Source of the DNA: Methylophilus medardicus
GTDB lineage: Bacteria > Pseudomonadota > Gammaproteobacteria > Burkholderiales > Methylophilaceae
Length of the DNA stretch: 64,000 bases
Direction of reading: 5' to 3'
Assembly (NCBI RefSeq): GCF_006363955.1
Contig: NZ_CP040948.1
Coordinates: forward strand, 1,240,001 to 1,304,000
Shown here: positions 18,480-27,465 of the stretch, in pieces
Position numbering within the stretch: the first letter of the stretch is position 1
How the letters are laid out: every line of letters starts with the position of its first letter
Translations under genes and position numbers: made by a program
Notes under the pieces: model-generated
What the model was told of the DNA's origin: nothing
Seen by the model: the letters and a program-made list of their open reading frames with translations, nothing else
The model's database searches: none

Positions 18480-19340
18480 ATGTTTGTCATTATTGGATAT
18501 GTCGTCGTTTGTGGCATGGTGTTCGGGGGGTATGCACTCGCAGGCGGCCATTTAGGCGCCTTGTGGCAACCGCTTGAAGTCATGATGATTTTTGGCGGGG
18601 CGTTCGGTGCCTTTATTGTCGGCAACGACAGCAAGGCAATCAAAGCGACGGTCAAGTCGCTCCCCACCTTGTTTAAGGGTTCCAAATACAACAAACAGTT
18701 ATATCTCGATTTACTGGCGTTGCTGTTTGAGATACTGACCAAAATCCGTAAGGATGGCTTAATGTCGATTGAAAAAGACATTGAGGATCCTGAGTCGAGT
18801 GCCTTATTTGGCAAATATCCCACGATTTTGCATGACCATCACTTGGTTGAGTTTATTGCCGATTATCTACGTCTGATGGTGTCTGGCAACATGGACGCCT
18901 TTCAAGTCGAAAACTTGATGGATAACGAGCTAGAAACCCACCATATGGAAGGCCACGTGCCCGCCCATTGTATTGCCAAATTGGGGGATGGTTTGCCTGC
19001 ATTTGGCATTGTTGCCGCGGTGATGGGGGTAGTACACACCATGGAAAACGTGGCTTTACCGCCCGCCGAACTCGGTATTCTGATTGCTCACGCGCTGGTG
19101 GGTACCTTCTTGGGGATTTTGCTGGCTTATGGTTTTGTGGGGCCTTTGTCCGGCTTGTTAGAGCAAAAACTAGAAGAGTCGAGTAAGAGTTTTCAGACGG
19201 TCAAAGTGGTGTTGCTGGCAAGCCTCAACGGCTATGCGCCGCCGATTGCCGTGGAATTTGGCCGCAAAGTGTTGTATTCAACCGAGCGCCCAGGATTCAC
19301 CGAGCTAGAAGAGCACGTCAAACAGGCTAAATCTAAATAA
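18480..19340 (+). CDS. motA: MotA, proton-channel stator subunit
   Basis: The 286-residue MotA is of the enterobacterial long type: MFVIIGYVVVCGMVFGGYALAGGH at the start, four membrane helices, a large cytoplasmic loop (about 60-170) and the channel helix with DGLPAFGIVAAVMGVVHTM. With MotB it converts proton flow into torque. It is the first gene of the motAB-che run; motB follows after 30 bases. The upstream gap (18322-18479) holds a GCCGATTT at 18382 that resembles a sigma-28 -10 element, but no TAAA lies at the right distance. Confidence 0.96.
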   Translation: MFVIIGYVVVCGMVFGGYALAGGHLGALWQPLEVMMIFGGAFGAFIVGNDSKAIKATVKSLPTLFKGSKYNKQLYLDLLALLFEILTKIRKDGLMSIEKDIEDPESSALFGKYPTILHDHHLVEFIADYLRLMVSGNMDAFQVENLMDNELETHHMEGHVPAHCIAKLGDGLPAFGIVAAVMGVVHTMENVALPPAELGILIAHALVGTFLGILLAYGFVGPLSGLLEQKLEESSKSFQTVKVVLLASLNGYAPPIAVEFGRKVLYSTERPGFTELEEHVKQAKSK

Positions 19341-19370
19341 GTGCACGCATAAGACCGCCGGGAGAGCGTC

Positions 19371-20315
19371 ATGGCAGAAGAACATATTGCCCCGATTATT
19401 GTTAAGAAAATCAAAAAGAGTGGCGGTGGCCATCACGGTGGTGCTTGGAAGATCGCCTATGCTGACTTCGTGACGGCGATGATGGCCTTTTTTCTGCTGA
19501 TGTGGCTGCTAGGGTCTACCTCTAAAGCGCAAAAAGAAGGCATTGCAGAATACTTTCAAACCCCTTTACACATGGTATTGATGGGGCCATCCATGGGCCA
19601 GAGTGACTCCGCGCTCAAAAATACCGGTGGCAAAGATGTCACCAAAAAGCAAGGGCAAGTCAAGCCAGTAGAAGGGGACCCCGGCAAACTGAAGACGGTT
19701 AAGCTTGAAGATGTTAAAGAAGCGCTAAAACAAGCCGAAAAAGTTAAATTAGAGGCATTGAAAGCCAAGATTGAACAAGCCATCGAAGACAATCCGACCT
19801 TGCAGCAATTTAAATCACAACTCAAGCTGGACATCACCAGCGAGGGATTGAGAATTCAGATTATCGATGAGCAAAACCGCCCGATGTTTGAAAACGCCAA
19901 AGCTGAGTTACAACCGTATGCTAAACAAATTTTGCGCGAGATCGGCAAAACGCTCAACGGTGTCGACAACAAAATTAGTTTGTCGGGCCATACCGATGCC
20001 GCGGGTTATGCGAACGGCGAACATGGCTACAGTAACTGGGAACTCTCAGCCGATCGGGCAAACGCCTCCAGGCGCGAGCTGATTAACGGTGGCATGGATG
20101 AAACCAAGTTGATGCGAGTGGTCGGTTTAGGCTCCGCCATCATGATGGACAAAGAAAATCCGTTTAATCCGATTAACCGACGCATCAGTTTAATTGTCAT
20201 GAACAAAGACACTGAAGAGCAATTGTTGAAGGATAACGACCAGATTTCTGTTAGTGAGCATGACCAATCACAAGTCCAGGCATTACAGAAAACTCCAGAC
20301 AAGCCTGCACCATAA
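19371..20315 (+). CDS. motB: MotB, peptidoglycan-anchored stator subunit
   Basis: The 314-residue MotB has a single membrane helix with the essential proton-binding Asp32 (AYADFVTAMMAFFLLMWLLG), preceded by the basic, glycine- and histidine-rich tail typical of MotB. A Lys/Glu-rich helical linker (about 95-145) leads to an OmpA-like domain with ISLSGHTDA and NRRISLIV that grips peptidoglycan. A GGGAGAG site precedes the ATG. It is distinct in sequence from MotD at 5755, so the organism has two stator sets. Confidence 0.96.
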   Translation: MAEEHIAPIIVKKIKKSGGGHHGGAWKIAYADFVTAMMAFFLLMWLLGSTSKAQKEGIAEYFQTPLHMVLMGPSMGQSDSALKNTGGKDVTKKQGQVKPVEGDPGKLKTVKLEDVKEALKQAEKVKLEALKAKIEQAIEDNPTLQQFKSQLKLDITSEGLRIQIIDEQNRPMFENAKAELQPYAKQILREIGKTLNGVDNKISLSGHTDAAGYANGEHGYSNWELSADRANASRRELINGGMDETKLMRVVGLGSAIMMDKENPFNPINRRISLIVMNKDTEEQLLKDNDQISVSEHDQSQVQALQKTPDKPAP

Positions 20316-20410
20316 AACAGGCTGACTGAAAAGCGTGCAAGAAGTAAGTCATTTTTATATGGTTTATTTCTTGATTGAAAAAAAGGGAAATCAGGCAAGA
20401 TAGGACCACT

Positions 20411-20953
20411 ATGAAAACATTGCCCATAGAAGAATTAAGAGAATTACTGGCCGCGGTATCGCGTCATGGTGACTGGCATCTGCTCGAGATCGAAACCGAC
20501 TTGCAACAAACAGCCTTTTTACTGGATGAAGCGATTGAAAAACTCAGTGGCAGCTTTATGACGGTATACGCCCAATTGCAGGAACAGCAAGCTGCCGTGC
20601 AGTTGTTGGTCGAGGCCGGTAAATTACAGCCCGAAGAAATGCAACAGTTGCAGGTGTATCAAGACAATATTGGCCAAGAGGTTAATAAAGTGGTGACCGG
20701 CATGCAGTTTCAGGACATGACCAATCAATTGTTGCAACGCACGATACACCGGGTCAATGGCTTAAAAGAGTTGCTGCACGAGTTGTCTAGCCATCAGTTT
20801 CCGATGGCGGCCGAGGATGAACACGAGGAAATCGGGCGATTTATCATGCAACTCAATCAGAACTTTGATCAGGGTAGCCAGCATTTGACCGGGCATTTAC
20901 GCAAGTCAGTGAATCAGCAAGATCTCGCGACAGGCGATATCGATTTATTTTAA
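20411..20953 (+). CDS. CheZ-like phosphatase-type chemotaxis protein
   Basis: The 180-residue protein is helical. Its centre reads VVTGMQFQDMTNQLLQRTIHRV, which matches the catalytic helix of CheZ (DFQDLTGQ): an Asp followed four residues later by Gln, the pair CheZ uses to remove the phosphate from CheY. The flanking sequence is otherwise unlike the canonical CheZ at 42033, so this is a paralogue or a distinct CheZ-type family. The last six residues, GDIDLF, are identical to the end of CheD at 39816. I chose the ATG at 20411 because AGGA lies 6 bases before it; an upstream in-frame start has none. It sits between motB and cheY-cheA, so CheY at 20997 is the likely substrate. Confidence 0.7.
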   Translation: MKTLPIEELRELLAAVSRHGDWHLLEIETDLQQTAFLLDEAIEKLSGSFMTVYAQLQEQQAAVQLLVEAGKLQPEEMQQLQVYQDNIGQEVNKVVTGMQFQDMTNQLLQRTIHRVNGLKELLHELSSHQFPMAAEDEHEEIGRFIMQLNQNFDQGSQHLTGHLRKSVNQQDLATGDIDLF

Positions 20954-20996
20954 TACAGCGGCGTTTTACAAAATTAGTGAAAAAGGCGAATCAAAC

Positions 20997-21365
20997 ATGG
21001 CGAAAACAATTTTAACAGTAGACGATTCCGGCTCATTGCGTCAGATGGTGGCTTTTAGTCTGAAAGCGGCTGGTTATGATGTGGTGCAGGCGGTAGACGG
21101 TCAAGATGGCTTAAACAAAGCCAAAGAGAAAACTGTAGACCTGGTACTGACTGATCAAAACATGCCGGTAATGGATGGCCTGACACTGATCACCAACTTA
21201 CGCACGCTGGCGTCTTATCAAAAAGTGCCGATCTTGATGCTGACCACAGAATCGTCTGATGAGATGAAAGCAAAAGGCAAGGCCGCAGGCGCGAATGGCT
21301 GGTTGGTAAAGCCGTTTGATCCAAAACGTTTGATTGAAGTTGTTCAAAAAGTAATCGGTGCCTAA
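20997..21365 (+). CDS. cheY: CheY-type response regulator (CheA-linked)
   Basis: A 122-residue single-domain receiver. The acidic pocket is Asp9/Asp10 (TVDDS), the phosphoacceptor is Asp53 (LTDQNMPVMDG), followed by the conserved Thr (MLTTES) and Lys (LVKPFDP). It lies 30 bases before cheA, so it is a direct CheA target. The TDQNMP form differs from the motor-type SDWNMP CheY at 41632. It may be a phosphate sink, a regulator of a non-flagellar target, or the second motor-binding CheY. Confidence 0.93.
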   Translation: MAKTILTVDDSGSLRQMVAFSLKAAGYDVVQAVDGQDGLNKAKEKTVDLVLTDQNMPVMDGLTLITNLRTLASYQKVPILMLTTESSDEMKAKGKAAGANGWLVKPFDPKRLIEVVQKVIGA

Positions 21366-21395
21366 GCATCGCTGGTTAAGGGACTGGAGTAAACA

Positions 21396-23813
21396 ATGAC
21401 CGTGGATATGAGCCAGTTTTATGAGGTGTTCTTTGATGAAGCCGAAGAGTTATTGGCCGAAGCAGAGCATCTGTTGCTTGGTATCGATGTAGAAGCACCT
21501 GATATTGAGCAGTTAAACGCAATTTTCAGAGCGGCACACTCTATTAAAGGGGGCGCCGCTACGTTTGGTTTTATGGACATGGCAGAAATTACCCATGTGC
21601 TAGAGAACCTGCTCGACAAGCTTCGCAAAAATGAGATGGCACTCACCACCGAGCATGTGGATGCATTTTTGGCCGCCAAAGATGTGATCAAGATGCAAGT
21701 GGATGGGCATCGTCATGGTTCAGAAGTCAATGCTGAACAAGTCAGCGATGTCGCCATGATGTTGAAATCCTTGTCAGAGGGCAAGGGTGCGATTCCTGTC
21801 GATCCGGTGATTGCAGCCGCGACGCCTGAGCCAGAAGTATTGAAGATTGCCGCTGAAAAACCCGCATTGACCATTTCGGACGAGGAAAAAGCCAAAGGCT
21901 TTACCCTCTATGACGTCGGTTTACCTCCGGTCACCGAAAAAGATTTAGCCAACCTAAAAGACGAGTTGGCTTTGTTGGGCGAAGTCGCGGCGTATGTTCG
22001 CGGCGAAAATGCGCACGCCTTGATCGTGAAAACGGATTCGAGTGCAGATGACATCGTGTCTATCTGTTCATTTATTGTGGATGCCGATGCCTTGGTGATC
22101 CAAGTATGCGGTGCACCAGCCAGTGAACCAGCCGTTGCTGAAACCGCGCCGCCTGCCGCAGCCACCCAGCCGGTGGCAGCCGCGCCAGTTGCTGAAGCTG
22201 ACCTCGGCTACGGTTTCTTCGATGACGATCCAATTGTCGCGCCGCCTGCGCAAGCTGCTGCAACTGTTACCGCAGAGGGCAGTAAAGACAATGGTAAGGT
22301 GCAAGTGGCCGAAGAGATGGGCTATGGCCTGTTTGCGAGCAACGGTCAGGATTCGCAAGAAGAGGGCTATGGATTCTTCGCCCCATTTAAACCACATCCA
22401 GATGCGCCGAAAGCGCAAATGATTGGTGATGATAATGCAGCTGCAGCCGTCGCAAAAACCAACGCAGAGCCAGTGGCGGCAACGCCTGCTGCCAGCGTTG
22501 CAGAGGCTGCACCTAAAGATGACCGTCGCCAACAAGGGCGTCGTGAATCTGACAAGCCCGCAGCCACACAAAACGCAGAAAGTACGTCCATCCGCGTGGG
22601 CATTGAAAAAGTCGATCAACTCATCAACTTGGTGGGTGAACTCGTCATTACCCAAGCGATGATTGAACAGCGCGTCAATGCCTTAGACCCAGTGGATAAC
22701 GAAGCATTAATTAACAGCGTCGGCCAGTTAACCCGCAACACACGTGATTTGCAAGAATCTGTGATGTCGATTCGTATGATGCCGATGGACTTTGTGTTCT
22801 CACGCTTCCCACGCATGGTGCGCGATCTGGCTGGCAAACTGGGCAAAAAAGTCGAGTTTGTGACCAGCGGTGCCACCACAGAGCTCGATAAGAGTTTGAT
22901 TGAACGTATCGTCGATCCATTAACCCATTTAGTGCGTAATAGCGTCGACCATGGCATTGAAAAACCGGAGGTGCGCCGCGAGAGAGGCAAGCCTGAGAGC
23001 GGTACCTTAACGCTGTCTGCTGCGCACAAAGGCGGCAGTATTGTGATCGAAGTGACCGATGATGGCGGTGGTCTCAACCGTGAACGTATATTAGCCAAAG
23101 CGGCCTCTAACGGCTTGCCAGTCAACGAAAGCATGACTGACGCCGAAGTCTATAGCCTGATTTTTGCACCTGGTTTCTCCACAGCAGAGGTGGTCACAGA
23201 CGTGTCTGGCCGTGGGGTGGGCATGGATGTGGTTAAACGAAACATTACCGCCATGGGCGGCAATATTGAGATTCGCTCAGCGCTGGGTTATGGCACAACG
23301 ATCTCAATCTCACTGCCATTGACCTTAGCCATTTTGGACGGCATGTCTGTTTCACTCGGCAAGAGTGTCTACGTGGTGCCATTGAACCTGATTGTCGAGA
23401 CCCTGCAGCCACGCGCTGAGGATTTAAAAACCGTCACTGGTGAAGGCTTGATGGTGCATGTGCGTGGGGAATATTTACCCATTATCGCGTTACACGCCTT
23501 ATTTAATCACCCGACCCAAATTACCAGCCCCACCGATGGTGTGTTGTTGATTTTGGAAGCCGATGGCAAGAAATCTGCCTTGTTTGTTGATCGTTTGGTC
23601 GGCCAGCAACAAGTGGTGATCAAGAGCCTGGAGACCAATTTCAAACGGATTCCTGGCGTGTCTGGCGCCACCATCATGGGCGATGGCTCAGTGGCATTGA
23701 TTCTCGATGTTCCAGCCATTATCCAAATGGGGCAAACCACTAATTATGTGACGGGCGGAACCGCATTTTCCAACCAAAACTTTTTAACTTCACAAAACAC
23801 CATCAATGCATAA
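21396..23813 (+). CDS. cheA: CheA, chemotaxis histidine kinase with GYGFF repeats in the linker
   Basis: The 805-residue kinase phosphorylates CheY and CheB in response to receptors. P1 has the phosphorylated His48 (FRAAHSIKGGAATFG). Residues about 155-235 resemble a second small domain. A long Ala/Pro linker follows, then dimerisation (IRVGIEKVDQLINLVGELVI), the ATPase with N box LVRNSVDHG, DDGGG and GRGVGMDV, and a C-terminal CheW-like domain. The linker holds three copies of a GYG[FL]F motif near residues 270, 308 and 323, each after acidic or Ala-rich sequence. A good ribosome site (GGAGTAAACA) precedes the ATG. Confidence 0.97.
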   Translation: MTVDMSQFYEVFFDEAEELLAEAEHLLLGIDVEAPDIEQLNAIFRAAHSIKGGAATFGFMDMAEITHVLENLLDKLRKNEMALTTEHVDAFLAAKDVIKMQVDGHRHGSEVNAEQVSDVAMMLKSLSEGKGAIPVDPVIAAATPEPEVLKIAAEKPALTISDEEKAKGFTLYDVGLPPVTEKDLANLKDELALLGEVAAYVRGENAHALIVKTDSSADDIVSICSFIVDADALVIQVCGAPASEPAVAETAPPAAATQPVAAAPVAEADLGYGFFDDDPIVAPPAQAAATVTAEGSKDNGKVQVAEEMGYGLFASNGQDSQEEGYGFFAPFKPHPDAPKAQMIGDDNAAAAVAKTNAEPVAATPAASVAEAAPKDDRRQQGRRESDKPAATQNAESTSIRVGIEKVDQLINLVGELVITQAMIEQRVNALDPVDNEALINSVGQLTRNTRDLQESVMSIRMMPMDFVFSRFPRMVRDLAGKLGKKVEFVTSGATTELDKSLIERIVDPLTHLVRNSVDHGIEKPEVRRERGKPESGTLTLSAAHKGGSIVIEVTDDGGGLNRERILAKAASNGLPVNESMTDAEVYSLIFAPGFSTAEVVTDVSGRGVGMDVVKRNITAMGGNIEIRSALGYGTTISISLPLTLAILDGMSVSLGKSVYVVPLNLIVETLQPRAEDLKTVTGEGLMVHVRGEYLPIIALHALFNHPTQITSPTDGVLLILEADGKKSALFVDRLVGQQQVVIKSLETNFKRIPGVSGATIMGDGSVALILDVPAIIQMGQTTNYVTGGTAFSNQNFLTSQNTINA

Positions 23814-23825
23814 GGAGCATATGCA

Positions 23826-24341
23826 ATGACTACAACGACAGAAATGAGCAACGCCTTGGGCGGCAACGCTGGCAATGCCTTAAAAACGGCCGCAGGTGAG
23901 TACCTCACCTTTGTGTTGGGCAGCGAGCAATACGGCATCGAGATTCTTAAGGTGCAAGAGATCCGTGGCTACGACGCGGTGACGCAAATCGCCAACATGC
24001 CTTCTTTCATCAAAGGCGTCATTAACTTGCGCGGCAAGATTGTGCCGATTGTGGATCTCCGCATCAAGTTCAATTTGGGCAAAGTCGAATACAACGAATT
24101 CACGGTGGTGATTATTCTAAATCTCAACGGCAGGATTGTTGGCATCGTCGTCGATGGCGTATCCGATGTGCGTGAGTTGCGCGAAGAACACCTGCGTGAA
24201 GTGCCATCACTGGTAACGCGCATTGATACGAAATACATCGTGGGCCTCGCCACCATTGAGCAAGAAATGCTGATTCTGGTCGATATCGACAAACTAATGA
24301 CCAGCGAAGAAATGCAACTGATGGAAGCCGCAGTGCATTAA
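23826..24341 (+). CDS. cheW: CheW, receptor-kinase coupling protein
   Basis: A 171-residue CheW-domain protein that bridges chemoreceptors and CheA. The core is visible in [42 protein letters not shown] and [10 protein letters not shown]. About 20 extra Asn/Ala/Thr-rich residues precede the domain. It begins 12 bases after cheA with an AAGGAG site. It is the only separate cheW in the window, so all receptors here probably share it. Confidence 0.96.
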   Translation: MTTTTEMSNALGGNAGNALKTAAGEYLTFVLGSEQYGIEILKVQEIRGYDAVTQIANMPSFIKGVINLRGKIVPIVDLRIKFNLGKVEYNEFTVVIILNLNGRIVGIVVDGVSDVRELREEHLREVPSLVTRIDTKYIVGLATIEQEMLILVDIDKLMTSEEMQLMEAAVH

Positions 24342-24435
24342 TCCACCACCATTAAAATAATTAAACAGTGCTTGGCTGCAACATCACAAAAGCACGATAA
24401 CTATTCGAAGAGATATATTTACAAGGATATCAATT

Positions 24436-27057
24436 ATGTTTTCTACCATCGTGAATAAGTTGGCAGCCAGCACTCGGGAGTATCGCAATGTCTTGGATCA
24501 AGTGGCTGAATTTAGCGCCCTCAAATCCGAAATCAACAAAGCGCGTGCGATCGTCGAACTCAATGCCAAAGGGGATATTAGCCACGTCAATGACAACTTA
24601 TGTCGTTCGCTTGGCTATAGTGATAAAGAGCTGGTCGGACAACATCATCGTGCGTTGCTGACCCGTGCACAGTCTGCGAAACCGGAGTATGAACAGTTCT
24701 GGTCTGCACTACAGAGTGGAAAATCGCAAGTCGGTGCGTTTAACTTGTGCGATAAAGCCGGCCATGAGGTCTGGTTCCAAGGCTATTATGCGCCCGTCAT
24801 GAGCGGCGGCCAGTTGGTCAAAGTGGTTGCCTATCTGACGGATATCACCACCGATAAACAACGCAACCTCTCACTGCAAGAAGAAGAACAAGCGCTCAAT
24901 CAATCATTTGGTGTGATGGAATGCGACCTTCAAGGCCATATTCTTGAGTGCAATGACCTCTTTTTGAAACCGCTCGGATACAGCCAAAACGAAGTAGTGG
25001 GCAAACATATCTCCATGCTATTGAAGCCGAATACTGCGCAAAGCCCGGAATACAAAAAACTATGGGAAACTCTGAACAAAGGCCAGAATGCCAAGCTAGA
25101 AATTTGCCGTGTGGCAAAAAATGGCAGCGAATTCTGGTTTAGCACCAGTTATGTGCCGATTGTAGGCGCCGGCGGAGAAGTGGCAAAAGTCAAAGTTTAC
25201 TCTTACTGCATCACTGAAGAAAAACAAAAACAATTGAATTTTCAGGGGCAAGTCGAGGCCATTAACCAATCACAAGGCGTGGTCGAATTTGACGTCAGCG
25301 GCAATGTGCTCACTGCTAATCAAAACTTTCTGGCCTTAACCGGGTACAGCCTGAGCGAAGTGGTGGGTAAGCCACATAGCATGTTTGTCAGCGAGCGTTA
25401 CAAAGCCACTCAAGAATACAAAGATTTCTGGGCAAAATTACAGCGGGGCGAGGCCGATGTCGGCGTCTATCACCGCTATGGTAAACAAGGCCAAGATATC
25501 TATTTGCAAGCTTCCTACAATCCGATTATTGGTTTGGATGGTAAACCCGTAAGCGTAGTGAATTTTTCGACAGACATCACAAAAGCGGTATTGGCTGATC
25601 AAGCGCAAAAGGTTAAGGCCCGCGAAGCGACCATGATTAAAAATGCACTTGAAGCCTCATCAAATTGCTTAATGATGGCGGACAAAGACGGTATTATCAC
25701 TTATATGAACCCAGCCGCGCTGACACTGATGCGCGAATCCAGTAAAACATTCAGACAAATGTTCCCGCACTTCGACGCTGAAAACTTGGTCGGGCAAAAT
25801 TTTGATCTGTTCCACAAAAATCCATCGCACCAACGCAACTTGCTCGGGCATTTAACCGGCAAACACCAGACCGAACTGGGCGTTGGCGATATGTTTTTCC
25901 GCCTGACTGCCAACCCGATTTTTGACGTCAACGGAGATCGATTGGGTACCGTGGTTGAGTGGGTAGATTTGACACAAGAAAAACGCGTCGATAACCAAAT
26001 CAAAGAAGTATTGAAGCTGGCAGTAGATGGGGATATCACCTCGAGATTGGACACATCCACCGCGCATGGTGCAGCGGTTGAAACCATGAGCGCAATTAAT
26101 CAATTGCTCGACATCATGACCGATATTCTGGGCAATGTGCGTGAGGCTGGTGAAACCATCAATACCGCTGCGCAGGAGATCTCTAGCGGTAACAACGACT
26201 TGTCTAGCCGTACCGAACAGCAAGCGTCGAATTTGGAAGAAACTGCGTCCAGTATGGAGCAGTTGGCCTCAACCGTGAAACAAAACGCCGAAAATGCGCG
26301 TCAAGCTAACCAAATGGCTGAAGCAGCTTCACAAGTCGCCATTCGTGGCGGTACCGTGGTAGGTAATGTGGTCACCACCATGAGCGCCATTAATGACAGT
26401 GCCCGCAAAATTGAGGACATTATCTCAGTGATTGATGGCATTGCCTTCCAAACTAATATTTTGGCACTCAACGCGGCGGTTGAAGCTGCACGCGCTGGTG
26501 AGCAAGGCCGCGGCTTTGCAGTAGTGGCGGGTGAGGTGCGCAACCTGGCGCAACGTTCGGCCAGTGCTGCCAAAGAAATTAAAGAGCTGATTTCAGACTC
26601 TGTGAGCAAAACTACCGATGGAACCAAACTGGTGGAGAGTGCCGGCCAAACCATGCAAGAGTTGGTGACTTCGGTGCAGCGCGTGACCGATATCATGAGC
26701 GAGATTACAGCAGCGTCTGCCGAACAAAGCTCAGGCATCAATCAGGTTAACGATGCGGTCAATCATATGGATGAAGTCACCCAACAGAATGCCGCCTTGG
26801 TGGAAGAAGCCGCCGCAGCCGCAGAATCACTGGTGGAGCAAGCCGGTAATCTGATGGATACCGTCAATAGATTTACCATCCGCGATGGCGCGCATTCCTC
26901 ACGCAACACAGCGGTGCGTGCGCCGGTGGTGAGTCGTCCTACCAAACCTGCTGCAGCCATTAAACCAAAAGCGGTTACTCAGGCACCAGCCAATAGTTTC
27001 AAAGCGGCGCCTGCGGCCAAAACTGGCACCGATAACCAAGACTGGGAAGAGTTTTAG
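24436..27057 (+). CDS. Cytoplasmic multi-PAS chemoreceptor
   Basis: An 873-residue methyl-accepting protein with no membrane helix. Four PAS domains lie in tandem (about 36-138, 155-262, 275-385 and 395-515). The first three share the pattern VxEx(5)GxI...N...GY(S)x(E)xVGxxH and probably sense internal redox or ligand state, as in Aer-type receptors. A linker and the signalling domain follow (hairpin tip [29 protein letters not shown]). The protein ends NQDWEEF, a CheR-tethering tail. The signalling domain is clearly less similar to the later receptors than those are to each other. Confidence 0.92.
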   Translation: MFSTIVNKLAASTREYRNVLDQVAEFSALKSEINKARAIVELNAKGDISHVNDNLCRSLGYSDKELVGQHHRALLTRAQSAKPEYEQFWSALQSGKSQVGAFNLCDKAGHEVWFQGYYAPVMSGGQLVKVVAYLTDITTDKQRNLSLQEEEQALNQSFGVMECDLQGHILECNDLFLKPLGYSQNEVVGKHISMLLKPNTAQSPEYKKLWETLNKGQNAKLEICRVAKNGSEFWFSTSYVPIVGAGGEVAKVKVYSYCITEEKQKQLNFQGQVEAINQSQGVVEFDVSGNVLTANQNFLALTGYSLSEVVGKPHSMFVSERYKATQEYKDFWAKLQRGEADVGVYHRYGKQGQDIYLQASYNPIIGLDGKPVSVVNFSTDITKAVLADQAQKVKAREATMIKNALEASSNCLMMADKDGIITYMNPAALTLMRESSKTFRQMFPHFDAENLVGQNFDLFHKNPSHQRNLLGHLTGKHQTELGVGDMFFRLTANPIFDVNGDRLGTVVEWVDLTQEKRVDNQIKEVLKLAVDGDITSRLDTSTAHGAAVETMSAINQLLDIMTDILGNVREAGETINTAAQEISSGNNDLSSRTEQQASNLEETASSMEQLASTVKQNAENARQANQMAEAASQVAIRGGTVVGNVVTTMSAINDSARKIEDIISVIDGIAFQTNILALNAAVEAARAGEQGRGFAVVAGEVRNLAQRSASAAKEIKELISDSVSKTTDGTKLVESAGQTMQELVTSVQRVTDIMSEITAASAEQSSGINQVNDAVNHMDEVTQQNAALVEEAAAAAESLVEQAGNLMDTVNRFTIRDGAHSSRNTAVRAPVVSRPTKPAAAIKPKAVTQAPANSFKAAPAAKTGTDNQDWEEF

Positions 27058-27103
27058 GCTACGTTTCACCCAAGAAAGCTTATTTCTGTGAAAGGAAAAG
27101 CCC

Positions 27104-27190
27104 ATGACGCAAAGACTTCTGAAAGTGGTGCATGCCCTGATTGAAGGTTTAATGTTATGGGCTTCTGCCATCATTGGTTACCCGTTATGA
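27104..27190 (+). CDS. Possible 28-residue hydrophobic small protein
   Basis: An ATG with a good AAAGGAAAAG ribosome site begins a 28-codon frame ending in TGA. The product has a basic start (MTQRLLKVVH) and a hydrophobic tail (LIEGLMLWASAIIGYPL), compatible with a short membrane peptide. It lies just after the multi-PAS receptor and before decayed receptor sequence. It may be real, or a chance frame in a degrading region. There is no family assignment. Confidence 0.33.
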   Translation: MTQRLLKVVHALIEGLMLWASAIIGYPL

Positions 27191-27259
27191 AATGCAACGC
27201 TTTAAAACATGCAAAAAAAAGCGTGAAAGTTCTTAATGAACAAAAATCACATTTGTACG

Positions 27260-27420
27260 AATGATCCGCACCTCGCATGGGGCAACTCGCTGATAGGGTC
27301 AAAAAACGCTAAAAATGCGAAAAAGGCCCATCAGTTCGCGATAACTGCCACCAAAGTGGCTCAGCGCGGCAGAGATGCGCTGATTGCAGTGTTTGAAATA
27401 ATGCATGGAATCGGTCGCAG
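27260..27420 (+). pseudogene. Eroded chemoreceptor signalling-domain fragment
   Basis: Reading MGQLADRVKK from 27277 in one frame, then NAKNAKKAHQFAITATKVA from about 27305 in another, matches the receptor stretch [29 protein letters not shown], with a frameshift at the A-run at 27301-27306. After that the match continues weakly to about 27420 (MHGI against MSAI). A 122-residue frame that starts at 27236 contains the second part only by chance and is not annotated as a gene. This is a decayed copy of a receptor core lying upstream of another receptor linker, so the order is rearranged. Confidence 0.6.
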
Positions 27421-27465
27421 CGTTACCAAAGGAGCTAAATATTTCAACCCGACCTCCGTTAATAA

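Noticed and set aside
22068-22655. 195-residue antisense frame inside cheA
   Set aside because: Lies wholly within a clear coding region; Cys/Arg/Gly-rich composition is the typical shadow of the Ala/Pro linker.
24393-24400. CACGATAA as a sigma-28 -10 site before the multi-PAS receptor
   Set aside because: No TAAA at the required distance.
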